Positions 34,003 to 44,700 of a stretch of DNA of 64,000 bases are shown here, piece after piece (position 1 is the first letter of the stretch; each line of letters starts with the position of its first letter). Under the pieces are notes generated by a model. It ran no database searches and was not told where the DNA came from. It was given only the letters and a program-made list of their open reading frames with translations. The position numbers and the translations under genes were made by a program. This DNA is from Collybiopsis luxurians FD-317 M1 (taxonomy: Eukaryota; Basidiomycota; Agaricomycetes; Agaricales; Omphalotaceae): contig KN834788.1 in the NCBI GenBank assembly GCA_000827265.1, forward strand, positions 324,049-388,048, written 5' to 3'.

Positions 34003-35231
34003 CTATGACTTATTACTGATGAGAATAATTACAGCAATAGGGTACCATGCCTGTATAAAGTTCATGACCTGGCACGCGGGCAAATCAATATATTTGGCGC
34101 TCACAGCAGCAACGTTGAATGTGAAAGTAATGATGGACAAGATGATGTCTACCTTGACGTACGTCTGTATTAGAACAGCAGCGGTGTAGAGTGACTGTAT
34201 CCCACAAAATACAGCGCCAGATTCGACCAAAAGCTTGAGAATTTTTGCTGTGCCGGCTCGTTTGTCACTATCTGAACTGCGATGGCTCGTTGAAATGCGA
34301 AGATGATGCCTGTTTTGTTGGATTAGAACGTTTTCAAAACGGCGCTATGGGAGCTTAGTCGAAGTTTGATATAGGCGCACCTCGCTTCCCACCCAATCAG
34401 GAGTGTTGCGAAGATATTAGCGAGCAAGGAGAGCACACTCGAAAGCCAGTCAAGGATGGTAGTGTGGTTTTCCTCAGTAGACAACTCGACATCGCCCCAG
34501 ATGCAATCTGCTATATTGATACCTTCGTTGGTCCATAGTTAGAGTTAATATTTTGGCGAGATGTGGCCCACGTCAGTCGGTGCTTACCCACGTTGAAAAT
34601 CATAAGAATCGCCAAGATGGTCCTCCGAGGGCGGTCTCGGCAAAGAATCCATGCCCTCCATGTGACAATTGAATCACTCAATAGCAACTGTTCGTGCGAT
34701 TGTGAAATCACGACAAAATCGAGTCAGACGAGAGTTTTGATCCTTTCGCAAAACTCACATTAAATGTCACAGCCCACGACGGCACATACTGAAAAGGCAA
34801 GATCTTCTTATGTGCTGCCTGAATTCTAGCCTGAAGTTCTTCCTGTCCGTTTTGTATCATTCCAACGAGCGTGTACTGGGTAAATATTAAAGTAGATGCT
34901 CCAAGATATAGAGCTTCCAGAGTAAAGCAGATAGATATAGTTGTAAGAGAGGCAGTGAATACAATTTGTGAACGGGTCCAAGCTTTTGCTCTGCCTTTTG
35001 TCAGTCGAGAGCTCAGAAAATATGAACAATCCTAGCCCACGTTAGACTATGAACAGCCATCGCCAATCCTAGGTTAAATGCCCCTGCCATAGAGACCATT
35101 GAATTGACGAGGAGCAACTCGAGCGAATATTCATACGTACCAAATCCAGTGACAATGACTATTAAATTTATAACAATAAGGCGCACATGATGGGCCAAGG
35201 AAGTGATTGTCTGTTGTTCTTCTGGGGTCAT
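34003..35231 (-). CDS. Seven-helix membrane protein, copy C (short-tail subfamily)
   Basis: About 300 aa with seven exons as in the other copies. Start MTPEEQQTITSLAHHVRL, first exon ending VTGFG. Next come AFNLGLAMAVHSLT, then AKAWTRSQIVFTAS with the loop GQEELQARIQAAHKKILPFQYVPSWAVTFN. LLLSDSIVTWRAWILCRDRPRRTILAIL, INIADCIWGDVELS and LANIFATLLIGWEAR follow, then HHLRISTSHRSSDSDKRAGTAKILKLLVESGAVFCGIQ, and AWYPIAVIILISNKS with TAG at complement 34003-34005. Joins are canonical and in frame. It belongs with copies D, G and I, which have a basic loop HLRI...HR.SD before helix 6 and stop a few residues after helix 7, so they lack the longer tail of A, B, E, F and K. Confidence 0.78.
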
Positions 35232-36879
35232 GAATTGCAAAGGAGACAGTTGGTGTCTGGGTCAGTCACAGTCCTACCATTATTTATGCTCCGTGAAAGG
35301 TGAGCTGATGATACTGCGGGGATTTCGTTGCGCCGGCTATGCAGACGGACAGGGATTTATAACTCTCTCCTGTCCGCAGCACTCATGTAAATTAGAATTT
35401 GGAGTAAACTCACAGCAACCATTGTGAGAGTGTTGCAAAAGCCTGAGTTTTTTACTCCGAATCTCTGGCTTCCTGCACAGCCGATAGGGAGTATGATAAA
35501 CGGGATGCCACATTGTTCCCCTTGCCCAGTTTCCCGCCAGTTCCTGGGCCGGAACTGGCCATTTTGTTTCCCCAGGTGTATAACAAATATTTTACAAGTG
35601 AAAAAGGAACCCTTTTTCGGCTGTGAAAGGGATCGAATGACCGGCAAAATCTAATTAAATTACCAAGGAAATTCTAATCTTTTCATGGTCGAAATCAATG
35701 TCTTTTATCAATTGAAATTAAAAAGGAATATTCAATATTTTTTCGAGCGAAATGCAGATTTAATTCTCTTCTTTTTTCAATTCCAATATCGGGCGAAAAA
35801 AGCTCCGAATTTCGAGTATTTTTTTCAGTCGAAATCAACAATTTATTTCCAGTCTATATACGCTAATAATTACAGCCGAGAAAAATCAGAACCGCCGTAG
35901 TGAATCTGCACCATTGATCTCCATGCGACACATGATTGTTGAGATAATTGATAGAATGTCACTCGAGGAGACAGAAAATGTAAATATAATTCCATTTAAC
36001 CTCGTAGTGGGAGTAGAAGGGAGCCGAGCGGAAGGGAGGTAAAACTACAGTGTGCGGATATGTAGTAAAAGCTATATAAAGTTAAAGCTGGGCGGCGAGC
36101 AACCGGCACTCCGCAAAATGTAACTCCAACAACAGTGAAGTAGTTTCCAGTGAAATGCCTGATCATTAGATGGATCGATTTTGTCACGGGATAAAGCTAT
36201 GGCATGATCTCCACAAATACTGAGATGCCGGAGAACTTTGAACTTGCTAAAGGATTTGAGTTCTCAAATCAATTTTATTGATGCTGCCACTAGAGAGCAT
36301 CTTCACGGGCTAACCACTGGGCTATACTTCGTTGCAATCCATCGGCTTTATCCCAGCTGCGTGATTGCATTCACAAAGGGAAGATAATTGATTTCACATT
36401 TCTCAATTGATTTCTGGTTTGAATATTCATCATATGTAGCATGACATAATTCCCTTGACATTGTCTGGCGTCAATAAATTTGGCATCTTCCAAATCTAAC
36501 TCACCCAATTCATTCTCAAAAATGCTTATTCAAACTACCAACTTCAGTTGTGAAACTATTCAGGGCCCAGCCTCTCTAATGATCTCTCTCTTGACCTTTG
36601 CCATCCTCAGAAGGGCCTCAAGCGATGCCTCTATTTCCAGACTTGGCAATGAATCACCCCATCTCTGTCTGCACAGGAAGCTCAAGTTCCCAGGCATCAG
36701 AAGATCCGTGCGAAACAACTGCGGGAAGTAAGCTGAATCCATAACTGAGCTGAGGCCCTATTGATTTGGTAATGTGAGTTTTGTGTGCGTCACAACCGGC
36801 GTTTGAGGCTGTCATTTAAGAACCCTTAAGTTCAATAAAGGATCCAGCTTTGATTTTTGTGCAGTGTAGACACCTTACA
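35232..36879. other. AT-rich intergenic region
   Basis: No gene supported. It contains a perfect 9-bp stem hairpin at 35536-35559, A/T-rich low-complexity sequence around 35690-35860, and the pol III-box repeat at about 36200-36500. Confidence 0.5.
36200..36500 (-). repeat. Dispersed repeat with tRNA-like internal promoter boxes, copy 1
   Basis: About 300 bp sharing clear similarity with 43030-43320. On the minus strand it carries TAGCCCAGTGGTTAG (complement 36310-36324), fitting the pol III A-box TRGCNNAGYNGG, and GAACTCAAATCC (complement 36252-36263), fitting a B-box. The spacing is longer than in a normal tRNA and no cloverleaf could be folded by eye. A tRNA-derived SINE relic is a possible identity. 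Confidence 0.4.
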
Positions 36880-37400
36880 AGGAGTTGAAAACTTGCTATT
36901 TCAATGCAACCTGTGCAGGCTTCGAGTCTGATTGACACAGTGTATCCAGAGGGTGTTGAGCTATGGCTTTCTCCTGTTGAATCATGAGATTGATTACAGC
37001 GATGGGCGGTGCAAACAATACTCACAGTGCCAACAGAGAATACGGAAATCACAATGGGTGTAACTGTCAAGATGACGCTTATAGATCTGTATAAAATCGG
37101 AAGTAACAGAGACGGATTGCATCGAACGCCAGATTGGACCATGTGTTTGCTTGTTATTTAAATCACGATGCTTGGAGGCTGATATTTCAAATGGATTAGA
37201 ATAATTCTGTGGACAGCAGAGGACTCCCAAATGCTCACCTTGCTTTCCATCCAATTCAAAATGTCATAAAAATATCAGCAAATAAGGGGAGGACTTTCGA
37301 AAGGGACATAAGGATCCTGCCGTGGAATTCCTCATTGCTTGTCAAAAAATAGACTGGCATGTACTGCAGCGGCGGCAATGACTTAATTTAGATGCAATTT
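36880..37400 (-). pseudogene. Seven-helix membrane protein relic, copy D
   Basis: Degenerate remains of the short-tail subfamily. Matching pieces include KSLPPLQYMP-like sequence near 37370, a helix-5/GWKAR|GTGAGC donor region near 37235-37340, and MVQSG with CNPS near 37130 (paralogues: MVESGAVFCAMQS). The last-exon stretch near 36980-37030 and the downstream flank are also shared with copies G and I. Frame is lost in several places and exons 1-3 are missing or unrecognisable. Confidence 0.6.
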
Positions 37401-38248
37401 GTATTGTGTCAAGCAGAAATTTGAACGCAGACACTCACAGAGTCGTGTGGGGGCCAGTGTTCTAGCAGCCGGAGTCAGTGTGCAAGCATATGCGGGAAGG
37501 TATGAGCATGTATGAGCATGTGTCCAAAACCGGCAGGTGTGAGTGAACTATGTCAGGAGTTCCATGCCCGCGATCTATTGTAATAAACATAAACATGAAC
37601 TAATATTGCAAAGTAATCGAGTCATCGACCACTCTAAACTGACATTTAAGATTTACTGAGATACTGAGAAATATTATAAGCAATGTTGATGAGTGTCTTT
37701 CTTGTATAAAAGAAGTATTTTCTACTTACAAAATCTGTTCGCACTTCATAAATTATGGCTCGCACCAGTTGCTCGCTAAAGTCTTCATTGCATGTTATGT
37801 GAAGGATAGATTGAGTGAAGATCTTCCACTCGGAAACCTGTCTCATCTTGTTAAAATGGCGGCATAAGCTTTTTTGTTTTCCGAGAGCTCACTATTTTTT
37901 ATAGAGATTGAAACAATTAGAAGGATTTACCAGGACTCGAAGAATTATGTACTCTGCTTAATAAATTTGAAAATAGGTACTGTATCTGCTTTACTGTCAA
38001 CAATCACGACGCCACCGGTCTAAATTTGAACCAACTGGTATCTACAGGTGACATCGGCTGAGCCCAACGGCAATCTATGAACTATGGCAAACTGGCAGCA
38101 GCAGGTACTTCCACCACTCTTACCAGTTGGCATTGGGAAGTGACCGAGACTCGCGGGTTAGGATGGTTTGCAATTCATGATTGCTACTACGATGTTATAC
38201 CCATATTTCAGCAACTACTTAATGTTTATGATATATTGTCAGGAATAA
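37401..38248. other. Intergenic region
   Basis: No recognisable gene; probably includes eroded remains of the upstream part of relic D. Confidence 0.35.
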
Positions 38249-39570
38249 TCATTCCATGGCATTCCTTGGCCTTCTAGAGATTGATGTACCCGGAATATGA
38301 CCCTCCTTGTCATCTGCCTTGGTCTGCACGGCATGAAAAGTCTCAATTACTGGAGAGCTATCCTTGTTTATTAAAATCATCACTGCCAGTGGATAGCATG
38401 CCTGCCAAGTGTGGAAAAGCTCAGCTGGGCCCAGAAAGAGAAAATCTAAAAGAAAACTCACAGAAATGACAATGAATATAGCCTCAATAATAGGCAAGAA
38501 TGGCAGAATCTGAATGTCCTTAGCTGTGTATGTATTCAACAAAAGGATGACAGTGTAAACTGCCTGTACTGCGCAAAATATGACCCCAGATTCAATTAGC
38601 AGAAGGAGGATGTTCTCAACCCTTGTTCTTTTTTGAATTGCAGCTTCCGCCATGATACGGTGATGATTCCTGAAAATGTCAGTCAGTGTAAGAACTAGAT
38701 AGACACTCTCAAAAGCCCGGATGCCCACCATGCCTTCCATGCAATTAAACCTGTTGCAAACAAGTTTACCATCAATGAGAGCATACTCGATAACCAGTCT
38801 AAAACCGTGGTGCTGCTAAAAACTTCTGCATTAACCTCGACAATGTTGGCCATAATGCAATCTGCAACATTGACTCCTACATGGTGCAGCAGTCCCAAAT
38901 AAGGACCTTAATGAATGTCTTATCATTGGACTGATTTTGCACACACCAATATTGGAAATTGTGAGAATGGCAAGTGCAAATCTCAGAAGTCTGGCCTGCT
39001 GACACAAAATCCATGCCCTCCAAACTACAATAAAATCACTTAAAAGTGTCTGGTTCAAGAAATTAAGCTATTTGGAGGGGGATGCAAACAGCAAACTTAC
39101 GGGAATAGTTGTCGCCCAATCTGGCATATATTCCAGTGGCAAAATCTTCTCATTCACTATCGGGGCTTGGGCCTCATATCCTTGTGGCGTTATTTGAACC
39201 AAAGTAAATTGATCTTGTATCAGTAAGAATATCCCACTGTAAAAGATGAACCAAGTATAGCCGATGAATGCCGCGATCAGGCAAGCAAAGAGTATAACTC
39301 GAGGGCGGTTCCAGGATTTAGCTCTATAAAGAAAGCAAATCAAGCTGCTATATGAATTGATGATTCAAAAGCTATCTGTACCCGAGGAAATGAATGTTAA
39401 TGAGTATCCCCAGAGAAAATACACCTGGAAGTAAACCCTCAGTAGCGTGGAGACGACATACTTATTCAATCGTACTTACCATAACCAGTGACAGTCACTA
39501 TCAAATTTATGGTGTTGGAGTAATAGATAGTGGCAAAGGAAATGATTATCTGCAGCTCTTCCGGAGCCAT
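38249..39570 (-). CDS. Seven-helix membrane protein, copy E
   Basis: About 330 aa, long-tail subfamily. Start MAPEELQIIISFATIYYSN, exon 1 ending VTVTGYG. Further exons: VFSLGILINIHFLG; AKSWNRPRVILFACLIAAF with ILPLEYMPDWATTIP; TLLSDFIVVWRAWILCQQARLLRFALAIL; VNVADCIMANIVEV..VNLFATGLIAWKAW; NHHRIMAEAAIQKRTRVENILLLLIESGVIFCAVQ; and ACYPLAVMILINKDSSPVIETFHAVQTK, ending with TGA at complement 38249-38251. The cytosolic-side tail of about 45 residues after helix 7 is the longest seen. All six introns keep frame. No catalytic motif is present. Confidence 0.8.
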
Positions 39571-41290
39571 GAGTAGAGTGGGTGATACTTTATACGATCT
39601 CCATTGTACACCTTTTATTTATATTATGGCATAAACAGACCGGTCTGTATCGACGTTGATTACTTACGGTCAGTGTTGCAATTTCTATTATTAACTCAAT
39701 TTGGCGAAGTTAAACATTGCGGCATGATTACTGTGAGATGGTGTATTGACGGCATGCACAATGTAAGCTTAGCAGAATGCTTTCTGAATTGGTTACAGAA
39801 AGTTAAGTCGTTGCTTGAAGTGTCGAATGTTGGTTATGAATGGCCAGTGTTGGGAAGAAATTGAAGAAAGACTCCAAGACTGATCAGGGATTGGCAGATG
39901 GCCATCTTTCAGCAAGATCTTGCCGAGACAGTAGTGTTCAATACACTCAGTGCTGGGACTGTCCCACTGCCGTCCCATAACAAACTCTTCCTTCAATTCA
40001 ATAGTAGACATTGAGCAATGATCATCTGTCGTGTTTCGACAGCATGCACATCATAAGCCTATCTTGATGGCAGTCTCCTAAGGATTCAGTCTTCGCTGAG
40101 AGCAAAAGAAGAGTCGAGTCTGTAGCTTATGCCAAGAAAAGATGCGAAAGGACGATCTCATGACATTCGATGAAGAAGATGGAAAAGCAACAGCGATTCG
40201 TCACTCTTTATCATTGGCGGTGAGTCGTGACATGTCCTCGGGCTCTTTTGATTATCGAGTACATAGTGAGGGGGAAGGACGATCAATATCTTAGCTGGGT
40301 CCCTGATGGGGTTAGCATATAAAGCTGACGACCTCGGATCTAATCAGAGCCAGTTTCCGGCGGATTTGTTTGCTCTTCCCTTCCTCATGTGGCATGGTAC
40401 AGTCCCCCCCAAGGTTGATCTATTCCGAACCCCGACACACTTTTCTGAGTTCTCACGCATCTCCAATCACCAACTTATTGCTAATCATCTCATCCCCTTT
40501 CGCCGGGCTTCGGAGTTATTTCTGTCTCTAATACTTAGAACAATGCTGGGAGTCGGTAGCGCTTATTTCATCACTTCCAAGCATAATGATAAACCACTCG
40601 TGTCTGTTTCAGGACTGGATCTGTGGGCAATATCGTAAACTGCTTCGTAGCTGTTACTTACAAGTGCAGGGTGTGGTCCGGTCCTTTCCGTGAAGCATAA
40701 TCCCCGCGGTAAGAACTGAAGACTGAGTCCGCAGGCTGACGCTCGTGGGGACCAGAAGATATAATAATATCAGAAGGGAGAACAACTCAACGAGATGCAG
40801 CAGGAGAAGCTGATGGAAGACAGCAGTGTAGCGGAAAATTCCAAGAAGCCTATCAGATCACCATAACGTAGTGTCATCTGTCTCTATGATCGACTACCAT
40901 GAAAGTACAGTGCTCTCTCGTATTGTTGCGTTACTTGTTTGTGTTCTGATATGAGAAGCCAATTCGAGACAAGAAGGGGCAAATAACTGGTGTCGATTTG
41001 ACAGGGAGTTATTGTGAACATGCAACAGGAGCAAGATAATACGGGTAGAGGAACAGCTGTATCTGTACATACTAGACTAAATACTATGTGAACCTGTGCT
41101 AGGGATGAATCTTCAAAGCTAATATTAATTGCGCCTGTCTCAGTGGAGGTATGACACCCTTCTACTAGGAGTTTGTTGATCATCCTGGATTGTGCTGCAA
41201 TCGAGGGGAACTTTTTCATTACTCTTAGATTTTGTGCTACTTAAGTAGTCTAAAAACTGCATATTCAATAGAGTAATATCATACGAGACC
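39571..41290. other. Gene-poor interval between copies E and F
   Basis: Open frames at 40306-40638 (+) and 40884-41219 (-) show no recognisable domain. The left part should be the promoter of copy E. Confidence 0.4.
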
Positions 41291-42569
41291 TCAAATTGAC
41301 TCCCGCAAGTAGTTTATATTTAACACTCCCGCTTTGGTGTGAGTGATGTGGAAGCTCTCAACTACAGATGAGGCGTCCTTGTTTACCAAGATAACCACTG
41401 CGACAGGGTACCATGCCTACCAGATCAATTCATTGATATCGGCCAAGCCCACAAAAAGAGTGTTGCGTGCAAAAACTCACAGCAGTAATGAAGAGCACGG
41501 CTTCAATAACTCCTAAGTATGGTATGACAAGTGCATATGTGTTCAGCAAGGTCAAAACGGTGTATGCCACCTGTACTGCACAATATACCATGCCAGATTC
41601 AATCAAAAGAAGCAAAATGTTCTCGACTCTAGTCCTTTTGCGGAGTGCCGCTTCGACCATGACACAGTGGAAATTCCTGAAGTATATATTCCTGAGCTGG
41701 GTATTGATATTCGAAGATAATGGCACTTACCATGCCTTCCATCCAATCAAACCTGTTGCGAATACATTCACAGCTAGGGAACACACACCCGATAACCAGT
41801 CCAAAATAATGGTATAACCCAATAGTAATGTTCTGAACTTGACATCACCTAAAGCGCAATCCACGATATTGACTCCTATGTGAGATGAGTTAAGGATTGA
41901 ATGTCATCTTTTAATTATGATACTACGAACTCACCAATATTTATAAGCATGAGAATCGCTAGCACCAACTTACAAAGCTTTTCCTCTGGAAACAGAATCC
42001 ATGCCCTCCAAGCTATAATGAAATCGCTCAAAAGTAACTAGATAATGGAATGAAAAAATTGAATATGGAGTCAATAAAGGAGACTGACTGTGACTGTTGC
42101 CAACCATGATGGCATAAACCCCAGAGGCAAGGTTTTTTTGAGTGTCGTTTGTACTTGACTTTCAATGTCTCCCTGCCCTTCGGACTTTATGTAGACAAAA
42201 GTGAATAAATCATCTGTCAAGTGGTTTGCTCCGACGCAGAAAATATCCCAGGTAAAAGCAACACATGACGCGATGAGGCAAACGGAAAGCATGATTTGTG
42301 GGCGAGTCCAGGATTTAGTCCTGTCAAGGAAAGGGAATTAGACGTGTCAGTGAGCGGCAACTCTGGGCTTTCCATACATCAGAGACTGAGCAGCGATAAC
42401 CACACCCAAACCAAACGAGCCTGCAGGAGAGGGCATTATGGGATTGTTTGAGAAGGAATAAAATCAGGCAATGCGTACCATATCCAGTTGCTGTCACAAT
42501 CAAAGATAGAGCGTCGGAGTAGCAGGAAGTGCCTAAGGAAACTATTATCTGCTGCTCTTCTGGAGTCAT
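41291..42569 (-). CDS. Seven-helix membrane protein, copy F
   Basis: About 320 aa, long-tail subfamily, seven exons. MTPEEQQIIVSLGTSCYSD..TATGYG; SFGLGVVIAAQSLM; TKSWTRPQIMLSVCLIAS..TLPLGFMPSWLATVT; LLLSDFIIAWRAWILFPEEKLCKLVLAILML; VNIVDCALGDVKF..VNVFATGLIGWKAW; NFHCVMVEAALRKRTRVENILLLLIESGMVYCAVQ; AWYPVAVVILVNKDASSVVESFHITHTK, stop TGA at complement 41291-41293. Canonical GT..AG joins throughout and no frame breaks. It is the clearest reference copy for defining the family's exon boundaries. Confidence 0.8.
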
Positions 42570-43782
42570 ATATGATGCGGTAAATGCTTTATGTGGTCTT
42601 TATTGTAGGTTGTCTACTTATACCATGTTCTGACTTCTAAGGCCTGAGCAGACCGGCTCTTAATGACGTCGTCAACTCCAATGTGCAAGCAGTAGAGCGC
42701 ACTATTGGATGGTCTAGTAGTACTTGAACGGTACTGGATGTTTAGATCTAATCATTCGACAGTTGCATATTGACAGAATGCACATTGCTGGTTCACTTAT
42801 GAGTTTCAAATCTTGGCGATTGAGTTGCGTGCGGGAGCGTAATTGGTTTGGAGGGAGTATTTGAACGAAGGCTTCCATACTAATGCTCCATAGACAGCGA
42901 TTGAAAGATGGAATGGAGATTCGCCGTATCGGAGGAAACATAGCTGAATTCTAGCGAAAATGCCCGAGGATTCCAAAACGGTGCATTCAATTCATTTGTT
43001 TTGAGCTCGGGGATGGAGTTACAGCTGATCTTCGCATCTAATTAAATGACGTGTCGGAGAACTCGCTGAAGGACTTGAGTTCTCAAGTCAACTTCGTTGA
43101 TCTTGTCGCTGGAGAGTAAGTAGCTCCGCGAGCTTCCCACTGGGCTATGCTTCGTTGTTATGATCGACCCTTCGGCTCTATCCTAACTCCGCGGTTACAT
43201 CCATAAGTTGGAGAATATGAGTATTCATAGATCTCGGTTGACCTTTCATTGTAGCATGGCATCATTCCCAGTCTGGCGTCGATAAACCGGGCATCTTCCC
43301 AACCTCAACTCGCAACTGTTACTCACCTCGGTTTTTTTTTTTGTAAAAAAAAAAAAAACAAAAAAGCCTACTGTGAATGCCGGCCGACTGTGATAACTCT
43401 CAGCCACGTTAGTAATAGCCTCCTTCCCTCTCCACCTCTTGTTCTCTCTTCCTCTACCTCTAAATGCGACGACGAAATTCGAATCAACCCTCATAGTACA
43501 TATATTTATGTAGCCTTCCTTCGATCAACCATGCGTGACTCAAGCTCCTTCTAACAGCGGGTGAGGTCTCGCTGTCCGAGTTTCTCAATTTTCTAGGCTT
43601 TCGGCTACATAGGCAGTGGAAAGTTAGTGGAAGGTTGGTGGTAGGAGTCTAAAAATGCGGGATCCAGGCTTAATTTCAAACAGAGTTAAATGTTCTCACG
43701 GAACTCGTGCCTCAAGCGAAGAGGCGCCCTTAGATTTCACTAGTTCGCTATCGCCACTAACCTTCCTTGTGCGGTTTTAGGA
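42570..43782. other. Intergenic region with repeat and homopolymer tracts
   Basis: Contains the promoter side of copy F, the second pol III-box repeat (43030-43320), a T/A homopolymer pair at about 43332-43365, and, from about 43686, the upstream flank duplicated from the Sec2-like locus. Confidence 0.5.
43030..43320 (-). repeat. Dispersed repeat with tRNA-like internal promoter boxes, copy 2
   Basis: Counterpart of 36200-36500. Minus-strand A-box-like CATAGCCCAGTGGGAAG (complement 43134-43150) and B-box-like GAACTCAAGTCC (complement 43071-43082). Similarity extends through TCTGGCGTCRATAAA near 43272. A poly(T)/poly(A) tract follows at 43332. Confidence 0.4.
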
Positions 43783-44700
43783 AGAGAAGACTCCTTTGTA
43801 CCAAAAGACGAAGGGTACTTCATGCAAGTCGAGGAAGAATTGTACGATTTGCGAAGAGCTCATGCTCATGGGCAGGAAGACGATATGAGAATGGCGTTGG
43901 ATGGGTGTATGGGCGTGTTGGGAAGGTTGCTGGGCTCTTGACGGCAGAGTATGCTGCGTTCACGGATCTCGTATCGAGCTAGATGTGACGAGGTCAAATT
44001 TGCAGATGATCTCTGCAAATAATGAAGTGCTAGAAGGTGCGTTGAAGAATTTGAGTTCGCAAGTGTCGTTCATGGTGTCGTTCATGGAGCCGTTGCAAAG
44101 CGGTTTTGATCATGTCATTTTGTCATTTTTCATTTCTATGTTTGATGTCGCATCATTATCCCTCGGTTTTCCGCTCTTTTAAATCTATTCGTTTCCTTCT
44201 ACTGTCGGAAAGTCATGAAATTTACTGTTATGATGTAGCATGGCACAAATCCTCGCGATCAGTCTACCCAGACCCCACACCTTCCTCATCTTCTACCCAC
44301 CTTAATTCTCTTTCCATCGGCCTCAAAATCAACGGCTAGTATCGTGCCCGAGTCTGCGTCCATATTAGGAAGACACCGTACCGTTTCATCTTCTAGCGTT
44401 TCTCTCGTCAGCACCATCTCCAACAATCGACCCAGTCCTCTCCGCCGAACTCGACTCTTTACAATCCTGCATTTCCGAGTCAACTCTCTCCGGCAAGAGT
44501 TCCAAACCGACAAAGCCAGTCGGGAGAAGGAAGAGGCGGTGCAGTATCGGACCTCCGATTCAAAGCTCATAGTTCGCGCCCTACAGCTCCCGCCTGCATT
44601 TTGCCGAACTTCGGGACCTAGTCGTCATGGATCCAACTTTCTGCGGGGTAACTGGGGGGAAGAAGCCGAATCCACAGCTAAGCCAATCGACATTGTAATG
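43686..44700 (+). pseudogene. Pseudogene copy of the Sec2-like gene
   Basis: A degenerate copy of 53934-55590. It retains the upstream flank, then FVPKDEGYFMQVEEELYDLRR and AHAHGQEDDMRMALDGCMG before a frame shift and stop near 43940. TSNLQMISANNE-like sequence and the intron follow, then CATGGCACAAATCCTCGCGA (44239) and the ASILGRHRTVSSSSVS segment. It breaks off in the coiled-coil region near 44570, so the Rab-exchange core is gone. The first exon N-terminus (the MLRPAMFPS part) is missing. Multiple stops and shifts make it non-functional. Confidence 0.8.

Noticed and set aside
40884..41219. Minus-strand frame as a DUF6534-type fragment
   Set aside because: SRMINKLLVE is weakly suggestive, but the following sequence lacks the family's helices and repeats.
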